Shown here piece by piece: positions 1 to 7,164 of a DNA stretch of 15,423 nt. A program made the position numbers and the translations under genes. The stretch's first letter is position 1. Each line of letters opens with the position of its first letter. The notes under the pieces are model-generated. The model had not been told where the DNA came from. It was given only the letters and a program-made list of their open reading frames with translations, and did not search any database. The stretch is taken from NCBI GenBank assembly GCA_011682715.1, contig JAACEC010000057.1:1-15423 (forward strand), written 5' to 3'. The DNA comes from Pseudomonadota bacterium. Its GTDB lineage: Bacteria > Hydrothermota > 32-111 > QNBC01.

Positions 1-761
1 TCAAGATTCTCTATTTCTCTTGGTGGTTTATCACTTGTTATTACGAGTTGTCTGTGCAAATTATACAGAGTATTAAATGTGTGAAATATTTCTTCCTGAA
101 GACGGACTTTACCGGATAAAAATTGAATATCGTCAAGTATAAGCACGTGGTATTGTCTGTATCTCTTTTTGAATTTGAGTGTTGAATTTGTTTGAAATGC
201 CATAACGAGGTCATTCATAAATTTTTCCGCCGGCGTATAGTATACCTTATATTTCTTATTATTACCGAGGAGAGAATTTCCTATAGCCTGGGCAAGATGT
301 GTTTTGCCAAGCCCGACACCTCCGTAAATAAAAAAGGGGTTATAGAGTTTCCCTGGTTTTTCGGCAACGGCTTTGGCACCTGCATATGCAAATTGGTTAC
401 TGCTACCGACTACGAAGGAATCGAATGTATATTTCGGTAAGAAAACGGAGATTTCTTCGGGAGTCACTACCGGATCGGGCTTTATATTATTGACATACGT
501 ATTGCTGTTATCGGAAATTGGAGTCAATTTTATTTTTATATTCAGTTTAAAAATATCTTTTGAAATCTCTTCAAGTCGCTGTAAATAGTGTTCGTTAATC
601 CAATCTGCGAAAAACGCATTAGGAACGTCTATATATAAAATATTCTTATCGAGAGAAGATGCCTTTGTGGGTTTTAGCCATGTTGAAAAGGTATATTCCT
701 TCAAATCTTTTTGAATTATGCTAAGCACACTTTGCCATTTATCATTAACAGTATTACCCAT
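1..761 (-). CDS. dnaA: Chromosomal replication initiator DnaA (5' part, cut by window edge)
   Basis: DnaA is the AAA+ ATPase that binds DnaA boxes, opens oriC and helps load the replicative helicase. The first 253 residues are present; the domain IV DNA-binding part lies beyond the left edge. Visible parts are an N-terminal domain I with the motif YTFSTWLKPT (residues 23-32), a short linker near 82-105, the domain III entry FDSFVVGSSNQFAYAGA (113-129), Walker A GGVGLGKT (147-154), Walker B LILDD (207-211) and sensor 1 ITSDKPP (241-247). The start is the ATG at 761, which fits domain I and lies 9 nt below a good -10 box. There is no clear Shine-Dalgarno sequence, in keeping with a nearly leaderless message. 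The gene diverges from the membrane-protein pair starting at 925. The identification is firm. Confidence 0.97.
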   Translation of the reverse strand, partial: MGNTVNDKWQSVLSIIQKDLKEYTFSTWLKPTKASSLDKNILYIDVPNAFFADWINEHYLQRLEEISKDIFKLNIKIKLTPISDNSNTYVNNIKPDPVVTPEEISVFLPKYTFDSFVVGSSNQFAYAGAKAVAEKPGKLYNPFFIYGGVGLGKTHLAQAIGNSLLGNNKKYKVYYTPAEKFMNDLVMAFQTNSTLKFKKRYRQYHVLILDDIQFLSGKVRLQEEIFHTFNTLYNLHRQLVITSDKPPREIENL

Positions 762-770
762 TATTTAGTT

Positions 771-799
771 AGATTACCACAGTTTAAATTGAGTGTCAA
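771..799 (-). promoter_or_regulatory. dnaA promoter (sigma-70 type)
   Basis: Read on the minus strand, a perfect -35 TTGACA (799-794) is followed by a 17-bp spacer and a -10 TAATCT (776-771). Transcription would begin near 764, only about 3 nt before the dnaA ATG at 761, so the message would be essentially leaderless. Inferred from consensus match only. Confidence 0.75.
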
Positions 800-825
800 G
801 AATATCAAAAAATCTGAAACAAATT

Positions 826-853
826 GCATTTTCCTTATAAGGAGAAAAAATGC
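826..853. repeat. Dyad between divergent promoters of dnaA and the 925 gene
   Basis: A perfect 10-bp palindrome CCTTATAAGG (833-842) is flanked by GCATTTT on the left and by AAAAAATGC on the right, giving an imperfect longer dyad. It sits about 30-40 bp from both -35 boxes and could be an operator. It also contains the Shine-Dalgarno-like AAGGAG in front of an 11-codon ORF at 850-885. No DnaA box is seen in 762-924. Confidence 0.35.
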
Positions 854-881
854 GTGATTATAAGCAAAGAATGACAAATAC

Positions 882-910
882 TTGATTATAAAGTATTTTT
901 GTTATATAAT
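882..910 (+). promoter_or_regulatory. Promoter of the 925-1945 gene pair
   Basis: TTGATT (882-887), a 17-bp spacer and a perfect TATAAT (905-910). Initiation near 917 would leave about 8 nt of leader before the ATG at 925. The GTGAGG at 915-920 could act as a Shine-Dalgarno sequence only if transcription starts further upstream. Confidence 0.75.
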
Positions 911-924
911 ACGAGTGAGGAATC

Positions 925-1359
925 ATGAAAAACACGTATGTTATATCTAAATATGTTTCTTTTATCGTTATATTGATTTTGATCATAGTATTATTTATTC
1001 CTAATATAGCTATTATTTTGGGTTATATCGAAGGTATGAGAAGTGCAAGGGAAATGGACGTTGCAAGGCATTCGATTTACAACTACTTTATCTATTACAA
1101 TAAATTGCCTAACAGTCTTAGTAATGTGGATATTAGTTTAAGGGATGCCTTCGGGAAGCATGAATTCATATATATAAAAACAAGCGACAGTTCGTATGTT
1201 TTGATAGATAAGGTAAATGATATAGATAAAACTGGATATAATAATAAATATAAAATGATAGGAATTTATTTTGATGCAAGAGAACGCTACAATGATATTG
1301 TATGGAACGATTTTTTTATAAAGGAAAAAGGATTCTTACCGGCGTTGTTCAATGAATGA
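925..1359 (+). CDS. Small membrane-anchored protein with pseudopilin-like outer part
   Basis: This is a 144-residue protein of unknown function. Residues about 10-34 form one hydrophobic membrane segment, and the rest is polar and probably periplasmic. Residues about 46-100 resemble the soluble part of GspG-type pseudopilins: a helix with paired aromatics, then NKLPNSL (compare the YP-x-S/T-L turn), then DAFGKHEFIYI, which parallels the DPWGxPYxY strand, and an acidic Asn/Asp-rich loop. There is no type IV pilin prepilin-peptidase motif, so this is a resemblance, not a family assignment. The gene overlaps the next one by 8 bp, and that neighbour has the same membrane segment plus pilin-like layout behind a zinc module, so the two probably work together. 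Its promoter is at 882-910. Confidence 0.7.
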   Translation: MKNTYVISKYVSFIVILILIIVLFIPNIAIILGYIEGMRSAREMDVARHSIYNYFIYYNKLPNSLSNVDISLRDAFGKHEFIYIKTSDSSYVLIDKVNDIDKTGYNNKYKMIGIYFDARERYNDIVWNDFFIKEKGFLPALFNE

Positions 1360-1945
1360 AATGTGTAAATATCATCCGGGTCGAAAAGCGGTAGTCCGCT
1401 GTTATAGATGTAATGCTCCTCTATGTAGGGAGTGTATTGCATATCAAGACGGAGATAAGTATTACTGTAAAAAGTGTTTTGATTATATATTGAAGCAAGA
1501 ATATAAGAGGGAAATTGATGAAATAAAAAGAGAAACCAGGAGAAAACAGCTCCTTGCATTACTTGTGATTATAGGGCTATTGCTTATTACCCTCGAAATA
1601 TACAGTATAAATAAAAATAAAGCCTATTTACAAAAAACATATAGGATTTCTCCAAAAGATCTTGTGATTAAACAAAATATTAAATCTCTCGTAAAGTACA
1701 TAACGCTGGGAGAAAATTTAGTAAAATATAAAGAAAAATATGGTAAATATCCCAATAAATTGTATGAATTAATTTTAAAATACCCAAAAATAGATACAAT
1801 TGACATCATTACAAATGAAGGTTTTATGTATGAAAAAAAAGGAGATGGATTTGTTTTGTCTATGCCCGAAAACGGATCAAGGAAGGAAAAAATACGGGTA
1901 ACAAGGGACAATAGATACTTTGAAAACCTAAAAAACAATAGATAA
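1352..1945 (+). CDS. B-box-like zinc protein with membrane segment and pseudopilin-like tail
   Basis: This 197-residue protein has three parts. Residues 1-45 hold a zinc-binding pattern C5-x2-H8-x8-C17-x2-C20-x4-C25-x2-C28-x10-C39-x2-C42, as in bacterial B-box-type zinc domains (CKYHPGRKAVVRCYRC and so on). A basic, charged helix (about 47-65) leads to a membrane segment at 67-86. The tail (about 105-170) includes the helix and turn KYKEKYGKYPNKLYEL and then a strand GFMYEKKGDGFVLS, like the YP-x-x-L and xYxxxGxGYxLS parts of GspG-like proteins. The positive charges before the membrane segment place the zinc part in the cytoplasm and the tail outside. The start at 1352 overlaps the upstream gene by 8 bp; the ATG at 1361 is an alternative that keeps C5. 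The function is unknown; a partner-binding role for the zinc module is inference. Confidence 0.75.
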   Translation: MNEMCKYHPGRKAVVRCYRCNAPLCRECIAYQDGDKYYCKKCFDYILKQEYKREIDEIKRETRRKQLLALLVIIGLLLITLEIYSINKNKAYLQKTYRISPKDLVIKQNIKSLVKYITLGENLVKYKEKYGKYPNKLYELILKYPKIDTIDIITNEGFMYEKKGDGFVLSMPENGSRKEKIRVTRDNRYFENLKNNR

Positions 1946-1971
1946 AAAATTGAAAAATTTATTCCCTAAAC

Positions 1972-2000
1972 TTTACAATAATAGCTATTTATGTTATATT
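1972..2000 (+). promoter_or_regulatory. Promoter and RBS of the aminotransferase-rsmG operon
   Basis: TTTACA (1972-1977), a 17-bp spacer and TATATT (1995-2000). Predicted initiation is near 2007. It is followed by AGGAGG (2010-2015), 7 nt before the ATG at 2023. This is the only first gene in the window with a strong Shine-Dalgarno sequence. The promoter overlaps the TTG at 1999, so that upstream start is unlikely. Confidence 0.75.
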
Positions 2001-2022
2001 GCCCGAAACAGGAGGCTATTTT

Positions 2023-3219
2023 ATGTCTTTAAAAATATCCCATAGAATAGAGGGAATGCAGGCATCCCCAATAAGAAAGCTTATACCGTATGCAGATGAT
2101 GCGGAAAGGCGGGGAATACACGTATATCATTTAAACATAGGACAACCGGACATAGAAACACCACGATATATAATCGAAGGGATGAAAAATTACAAAGATA
2201 AGGTTCTGCGATATGGGCCATCCAACGGTTTAGAGGAATTGAGAGAGGAAATCTCGAAATATTTGGAGAGAAAAGGGATAGCAATGGGGAAGAATAACGT
2301 TTTTGTAACAACAGCCGGAAGCGAAGCTATAATCTTTTCTCTTATGACAATTTGCGATCCGGGTGACGAAATAATAATTCCGGAACCTTTTTATACGAAT
2401 TATAACGGGTTTGCTCAACAGACAAACGTAAAAATTGTTCCCGTAACATCAAGGGTAGAAAACGGTTTTCACCTCCCGGATGATAGTGAAATAATCTCAA
2501 AGATTAGCGATAAAACGAAAGGGATACTGATCTGTTCGCCGAATAACCCTACAGGGACTATTCTAACGAGGGATGAAATGGAGAGACTTGTCAATATAGC
2601 AAGAAAATACAATCTATATATATTGTCGGACGAGGTTTACAGGGAGTTTACATTTGATAACCAAAAACATGTCAGTATATTTGACATTGACGGTGTTGAA
2701 GAGCTAGCGATAATGATGGATAGTATATCAAAACGATTCAGCGCATGCGGGGCAAGAATAGGTTATATTGCTACGAAAAACGAGAATATATTGAAGGGGG
2801 TTATGAAATTAGGACAGGCTCGTTTGTGTCCTCCAACGGTTGAACAGATCGGAGCAATAGAAGGCTTTAAACATATGGATGAGTTCATGGGACCCATGAT
2901 AGAGGAATATGAAAGGCGGAGGAACGTTGTTTATGACTACATTGAGAAGATAGAGGGGGCATTTACAATGAAACCCGAAGGAGCTTTTTATACGGTTGTT
3001 AGAATCCCGGTGGATGATGCGGAAAAATTTACCGTATTTATGTTGAAAGATTTTAGTTTAAACGGAAAAACAACAATGGTCGCTCCAGCAGAAGGATTTT
3101 ATGCGTCTAAGGGGGCCGGCAAAAACGAAATAAGAATTGCATATGTTCTTAATGAAGAAGATCTTGAAGATGCCATGAAAATACTGGAAGAGGGGTTGAA
3201 GAGATACAATAACAGATGA
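2023..3219 (+). CDS. Class I/II PLP-dependent aminotransferase (aspartate aminotransferase-like)
   Basis: This 398-residue enzyme belongs to fold-type I aminotransferases and should move amino groups between an amino acid (probably Asp, Glu or an aromatic one) and a 2-oxoacid, using pyridoxal phosphate in the cytoplasm. Visible are the N-terminal LNIGQPD (37-43), TTAGSEAI (96-103), SPNNPTG (172-178, with the conserved Asn), LSDEVY (201-206, the Asp that contacts the PLP ring nitrogen) and SISKRFSACGARIGY (234-248), with K237 as the Schiff-base lysine and R245 near the phosphate. The length is normal. The start at 2023 is set by AGGAGG seven bases upstream and by the promoter that covers the earlier TTG at 1999. 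The stop overlaps the PBP gene as ATGA. The substrate cannot be read from the sequence. Confidence 0.93.
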   Translation: MSLKISHRIEGMQASPIRKLIPYADDAERRGIHVYHLNIGQPDIETPRYIIEGMKNYKDKVLRYGPSNGLEELREEISKYLERKGIAMGKNNVFVTTAGSEAIIFSLMTICDPGDEIIIPEPFYTNYNGFAQQTNVKIVPVTSRVENGFHLPDDSEIISKISDKTKGILICSPNNPTGTILTRDEMERLVNIARKYNLYILSDEVYREFTFDNQKHVSIFDIDGVEELAIMMDSISKRFSACGARIGYIATKNENILKGVMKLGQARLCPPTVEQIGAIEGFKHMDEFMGPMIEEYERRRNVVYDYIEKIEGAFTMKPEGAFYTVVRIPVDDAEKFTVFMLKDFSLNGKTTMVAPAEGFYASKGAGKNEIRIAYVLNEEDLEDAMKILEEGLKRYNNR

Positions 3220-5321
3220 ATAAAAAGATAATCATAATTTCCATACTGTTTTTATTGCTCGGAATTCTCTCCGGGTCGGTATTTTGGTTTGTCAGATATC
3301 TACCCCACATGAACAAATTGTTGAACTATCAACACAAACTCGCTACGGTTGTTTACGACAAAAAGGGAAAGATGATGGGGGAATATTACATCGAAAACAG
3401 GAGATGGGTTCCGATTGATGAAATATCGAAAAATATTATTTATGCCACTATTGCAGTGGAAGATAGACAATTCGAGAAACATTGGGGAATCAACATTTAC
3501 ACGATTTTCAGAGCTCTTGCAAAGGATATTATCAAGAGAAAGAAAGTGGAAGGCGCGAGTACCATTACACAGCAACTTGCAAGAGATATGTTTTTAACAA
3601 AGAAAAAGACCATTATAAGAAAGATACAGGAAGCGATTTTGTCCATAGAAATAGAACGGTTGTATTCGAAAGATGAGATTCTGGAAATGTATCTCAATCA
3701 GATTTACTATGGAGAGGGTGCATACGGTGTGGAGGCTGCTGCAGAAACCTATTTCGGAAAACACGTTTCGGAATTGACTCTCCCGGAAGCGGCTCTAATA
3801 GTGGGAATTCCGAAGCATCCGCTAAAGTATAATCCGAAAAGACATCCTGAGTATGCATTACTCAGAAGGAATATTGTTTTGGATGTAATGGCAAATGCCG
3901 GCTACATATCCGAGGAAGATGCGGAGAGACTGAAACAGGAGCCATTGGGAATAGTAATAAAAGAAAAAGGATATAACAATGCACCTTATTATATGGAAGA
4001 AATAAGAAAATTTTTGATTTCCAGATATGGTGAAGACATTCTGTATAAGGGCGGATTAAATGTTTACTCTTCATGTGATCTCTCCATACAAAAAAAAGCG
4101 GAGGAAATATTTGAAGATCATTTGAGGAAGATGGAAATAGAAAGGCACTTCAAGTACAATATAGTAAATGGGTTTATTAACGGAAAACCTGAGTATTTGC
4201 AGGGAGCGCTGCTTGTTGAAGACGCAAGAGATGGCTCAATTCTTGCAATGATAGGGGGTAGAAATTTTAGACAAAGTTCCTTTAATCGGGCGACGCAAGC
4301 AAAGAGACAGGTAGGTTCTTCGTTTAAACCATTCGTTTATCTCGCTGCAATAGATAACGGTTATAATCCATCTGATATAATTCTCGATGCGCCAATAGTA
4401 GTAAAACTGAAAGGGGTAAAAGATAAAGAAAAGAGTATCTATAAGCCGTCGAATTTCGATAACAAATTTATGGGACCGATCACCTTAAGACAGGCTCTCG
4501 CTCATTCGAGAAACCTTGCCACGATAAGGTTATTGCAAAGAATAGGTCCATATACGGTTATTGATTATGCAAAGCGATGCGGTATTACCGAAAAGTTACA
4601 TCCATATCTTTCTCTCGCCATAGGGAGTGCTTCCATAACGCTAGAGGAGATGGTCTCGGCGTATCAAACGTTAGCTAATCAGGGAGAGCATGTAACACCA
4701 CATATGATAGATAGCATTGTAGATGCAAAGGGGAATATTGTTTATGTTCCTAATATTGAAAGAAAACAGGAGATTTCAAAACAATCAGACTTTATTATTG
4801 TAAACATGATGGAAAGTGTAATTAACGAAGGTACGGGACGTTACGCGAGAATACTTGGGTTGAAAAAACCTGTAGCGGGAAAGACAGGAACAACAGATAA
4901 CTTTACCGATGCCTTGTTTGTCGGATTTAATCCCGATGTTGTTTGCGGTGTCTGGGTAGGGTTCGATTCATTGAGGACAATGGGGAAAAATGCAACCGGA
5001 GCTGTTATGGCATTACCGATTTGGGCAAAAATGATGAAGTCGTTGATACAGGGAGATTCTTTGACGCCACCTATTTTTAAGAACGGAGGAGATTTCACAA
5101 AACCGAGTGGTATTGTCGAAAGAAGGATATGTGAACAGTCGGGATTGTTGGCTACACCATACTGTCCTAAAATAAGAAACGAGTATTTCATAGAGGGCAA
5201 CGAGCCAAAGAAGAAGTGTAATATTCATGGACCGGGCGGAGTAAACAGTGGCAACATATGGAAAGACCCCTATATTTTAGATAAAAATAAAAAGGAGAAT
5301 AATAATGAAGGCTTTCATTAA
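3216..5321 (+). CDS. Bifunctional penicillin-binding protein 1A (glycosyltransferase/transpeptidase)
   Basis: This class A PBP polymerises lipid II into glycan strands and cross-links them on the outer face of the inner membrane. It has 701 residues. A membrane anchor is at 4-26. The GT51 domain has the catalytic EDRQFEKHWG (82-91), GASTITQQLARDMFL (113-127), a basic stretch and YLNQIYYGEGAYGVEAAA (159-176). The transpeptidase domain has the nucleophile motif S368-SFK371, SRN (431-433) and KTG (556-558). The tail has three cysteines (C639, C650, C668) in the C-x2-SGLLAT-x2-CP pattern common in PBP1A proteins of diderm bacteria, and a short charged end. It starts on the ATGA overlap with the aminotransferase, with no strong ribosome site, so translation is probably coupled. 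Family assignment is firm; mrcA/ponA naming is left open. Confidence 0.95.
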   Translation: MNKKIIIISILFLLLGILSGSVFWFVRYLPHMNKLLNYQHKLATVVYDKKGKMMGEYYIENRRWVPIDEISKNIIYATIAVEDRQFEKHWGINIYTIFRALAKDIIKRKKVEGASTITQQLARDMFLTKKKTIIRKIQEAILSIEIERLYSKDEILEMYLNQIYYGEGAYGVEAAAETYFGKHVSELTLPEAALIVGIPKHPLKYNPKRHPEYALLRRNIVLDVMANAGYISEEDAERLKQEPLGIVIKEKGYNNAPYYMEEIRKFLISRYGEDILYKGGLNVYSSCDLSIQKKAEEIFEDHLRKMEIERHFKYNIVNGFINGKPEYLQGALLVEDARDGSILAMIGGRNFRQSSFNRATQAKRQVGSSFKPFVYLAAIDNGYNPSDIILDAPIVVKLKGVKDKEKSIYKPSNFDNKFMGPITLRQALAHSRNLATIRLLQRIGPYTVIDYAKRCGITEKLHPYLSLAIGSASITLEEMVSAYQTLANQGEHVTPHMIDSIVDAKGNIVYVPNIERKQEISKQSDFIIVNMMESVINEGTGRYARILGLKKPVAGKTGTTDNFTDALFVGFNPDVVCGVWVGFDSLRTMGKNATGAVMALPIWAKMMKSLIQGDSLTPPIFKNGGDFTKPSGIVERRICEQSGLLATPYCPKIRNEYFIEGNEPKKKCNIHGPGGVNSGNIWKDPYILDKNKKENNNEGFH

Positions 5322-5865
5322 GAATTTATTGCTCGTAATTATATTAATTGGTGTAATATTTATCTATTTTAAAGAGTATAAGCCAAAAATAGAAAAATAC
5401 AATAAATTGAAGAGAGAAGAGCAGGAAATTATAAAGGAGCTCAATGCGTTGAAGTTAAAAGTAGACAGTCTATCCGAAAAAAAGCAGGACAATATAGCAA
5501 AATACACATATGAGTCTATACAGAAAGAGTTAAAAACTGATAGTATCAGAGTGTGGAAAACCGGCGAGGGGTTAAAGTTTGAGGTTAATGAGAGAAAAAT
5601 ATTCATGAGAAAGAAGAGCATTCCCACAAAAGAAGGGGAAAAGATGCTGGGAAAATTATTGAGTAATATTACAAATGTAAAGGGAAATATAAAAATAGAA
5701 ATATTAGTTGATTCATTGGATAAGAACGGGAGGCTGAAAATAGATCGAGGTATATATATACTGAAGCAAATGACTGGTAAATATGGTATAGCGAGAGATA
5801 ACGTTGAGATAAGTATAGTTTTGGTTAAAAAAGGACTATCGGGTATAAATATAGAATTGAAATGA
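5305..5865 (+). CDS. Membrane-anchored coiled-coil protein with degenerate OmpA/MotB-like C-terminus
   Basis: This 186-residue protein has an N-terminal membrane segment (about 6-22), a charged coiled coil (about 28-62, rich in Lys, Glu and Leu) and a C-terminal domain (about 85-182). The order of elements in the last part recalls OmpA-family peptidoglycan-binding domains: a hydrophobic strand, a helix starting PTKEGEKMLGKLLSNI, a strand IKIEILVDSLDKNGR where OmpA proteins have EGHTDxxG, then a helix RGIYILKQM-TGKYGIARDNVEI, comparable to the AxxVxxYLxxxGI region. The key TD and R residues of typical OmpA domains are not clearly kept. An AAGGAG at 5291-5296 precedes the ATG, and the gene overlaps the PBP1A gene by 17 bp, which suggests a cell-wall role. 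The OmpA relation is inference. Confidence 0.65.
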   Translation: MKAFIKNLLLVIILIGVIFIYFKEYKPKIEKYNKLKREEQEIIKELNALKLKVDSLSEKKQDNIAKYTYESIQKELKTDSIRVWKTGEGLKFEVNERKIFMRKKSIPTKEGEKMLGKLLSNITNVKGNIKIEILVDSLDKNGRLKIDRGIYILKQMTGKYGIARDNVEISIVLVKKGLSGINIELK

Positions 5866-6794
5866 AGAAAAAGGTCATAGTAATGTTTTCGGGTGGGGTG
5901 GACAGTATACTTGTATATAAAATTGTTGAAAAATGGGGATTTAACCCGATAGCAATAACTTTTACATCTCCCTTTATAAAAAGATTAGACAGAAAATACT
6001 ACATAGATAGGTATAATATAGAACTCAAAGAAATTGATTTCACAAAAGATCAATTTGAAGCGGTTAAATCACCGGTTTACGGCTATGGCAAAGCTATAAA
6101 CCCGTGTATAGATTGCCATGCGGCTATGATTAGAATGGCGAGAGAGATGGATAAGGAAGGAGCGCTTTTTATTGCCACAGGTGAAGTTGTTGGGCAAAGA
6201 CCTATGTCTCAGCGGAAAGACGCCATGAATAGTGTTGATAAGTTATCAGGGGCAAGAGGATATATCGTAAGGCCGTTATCCGGTGGGCTGTTACAACAGA
6301 CAATACCGGAAAAGAAAGGAACAATTAAAAGAGAGTGGTTGTATAAAATAACGGGAAGGGGAAGGAAAAAACAGTATGAGTTATGTAAAGAGCTGGGGAT
6401 AGGGGATATTCCGTCATCCGGGGGAGGGTGTCTCCTAACGGAAACGAGTTTTATGGGAAGAGTGAAAACTGTTATGAAGTACGGAGAAGAGGGAGCTCTC
6501 GGGTATATTAAATACGGAAGAATGTTTGATCTTAAAGGAGCAATATTAATATTGGCAAGAAACAAGGAAGAATCTGATTACATAGAAGAAAACGGGGGCA
6601 AGAATGTGATTGTCCCGCAAAATATGAAAGGACCTACAGGGATCTTATTCGGCGAAGAAAAAGAGTCAAAGGCATGTGAAATAATAGGAATGTATTCAAA
6701 GGGGGAGGAAAAATGCATAGAATGCGGACATAGAGGTAAAATCATAAAAGCAAAGGTATATGATGAAAAAAACATTGATAATCTTGTTGTTTAA
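5862..6794 (+). CDS. PP-loop ATPase, ThiI/MnmA-like tRNA thiolation family
   Basis: This 310-residue cytoplasmic protein has an N-terminal ATP-pyrophosphatase PP-loop SGGVDS (residues 10-15), which adenylates a substrate such as a tRNA uridine before sulfur transfer. Further motifs are NPCIDCHAAMI (80-90, with C82 and C85), ATGEVVGQRPMSQR (105-118), RPLSGGLL (137-144), SSGGGCLLTE (185-194, with C190) and a C-terminal pair CIECG (285-289). This layout matches short proteins often annotated as tRNA 4-thiouridine or 2-thiouridine synthase, which lack the THUMP and rhodanese parts of E. coli ThiI. C82/C85 with C190 could be the sulfur-relay cysteines by analogy with MnmA. It overlaps its neighbours by 4 bp (ATGA) upstream and 35 bp downstream. 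The exact modified base is not known. Confidence 0.85.
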   Translation: MKKKVIVMFSGGVDSILVYKIVEKWGFNPIAITFTSPFIKRLDRKYYIDRYNIELKEIDFTKDQFEAVKSPVYGYGKAINPCIDCHAAMIRMAREMDKEGALFIATGEVVGQRPMSQRKDAMNSVDKLSGARGYIVRPLSGGLLQQTIPEKKGTIKREWLYKITGRGRKKQYELCKELGIGDIPSSGGGCLLTETSFMGRVKTVMKYGEEGALGYIKYGRMFDLKGAILILARNKEESDYIEENGGKNVIVPQNMKGPTGILFGEEKESKACEIIGMYSKGEEKCIECGHRGKIIKAKVYDEKNIDNLVV

Positions 6795-7164
6795 TTTATT
6801 TATCCCAATTTTGTTAATTCATGCAAAGACAGATAAAGCTGCTATTGCAGCAGGGCTTTCCATTATTGTTCCGGGAAGCGGGCAGATTTATAACGGACAG
6901 TTTGTAAAAGCAGCATTAATTGCCGGAACGGAAACAGTTACAGGCTATTACATATATGAATTTAATAAAAAATCGATGGATGAGAATGACGAGCAGGAGA
7001 AAATTACATACAAAAACTACAGGAACAATATGATATGGTTGTTGAGTGGCGAAATCGTATATTCTTCAATAGACGCATTTATAGAAGCAAAGATGGCGAA
7101 TATGAACAAAAAAATAGATATTTCAGTAAAAGGGGGAGGTATATATATTTGCTACAGATTTTAA
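6760..7164 (+). CDS. DUF5683-like exported/membrane protein
   Basis: This 134-residue protein begins with a signal-type hydrophobic segment (about 3-22, ending in a plausible cleavage site after HAK or LIHA). The motif GLSIIVPGSGQIYNGQFVKAAL (residues 32-53) follows; this PGxGQxYNGxxxKA signature is typical of DUF5683 and related small membrane proteins. A second hydrophobic part and YSSIDAFIEAKM lie near the C-terminus. No enzymatic role is known for the family. The ATG at 6760 or 6763 lies inside the end of the PP-loop gene (35 bp overlap). The gene's last codons run through the very strong Shine-Dalgarno-like AGGGGGAGG that serves rsmG, and its stop codon (7162-7164) lies inside the parS palindrome. 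Confidence 0.75.
   Translation: MMKKTLIILLFNLFIPILLIHAKTDKAAIAAGLSIIVPGSGQIYNGQFVKAALIAGTETVTGYYIYEFNKKSMDENDEQEKITYKNYRNNMIWLLSGEIVYSSIDAFIEAKMANMNKKIDISVKGGGIYICYRF
7132..7140 (+). promoter_or_regulatory. Strong Shine-Dalgarno sequence in front of rsmG
   Basis: AGGGGGAGG (7131-7139) lies inside the end of the upstream gene. It is 5 nt before an in-frame ATA at 7145, and 9 nt before an out-of-frame TTG at 7149 that opens an 11-codon ORF ending at 7184. It marks where translation of rsmG should begin, although no ATG, GTG or TTG is in frame there. Confidence 0.6.

Noticed and set aside
192..588. Plus-strand ORFs inside dnaA
   Set aside because: They are antisense to well-conserved DnaA domain III, with no start signals.
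1999..2022. Upstream TTG start of the aminotransferase
   Set aside because: The TTG overlaps the -10 box, while AGGAGG sits 7 nt before the ATG at 2023, where family homology begins.
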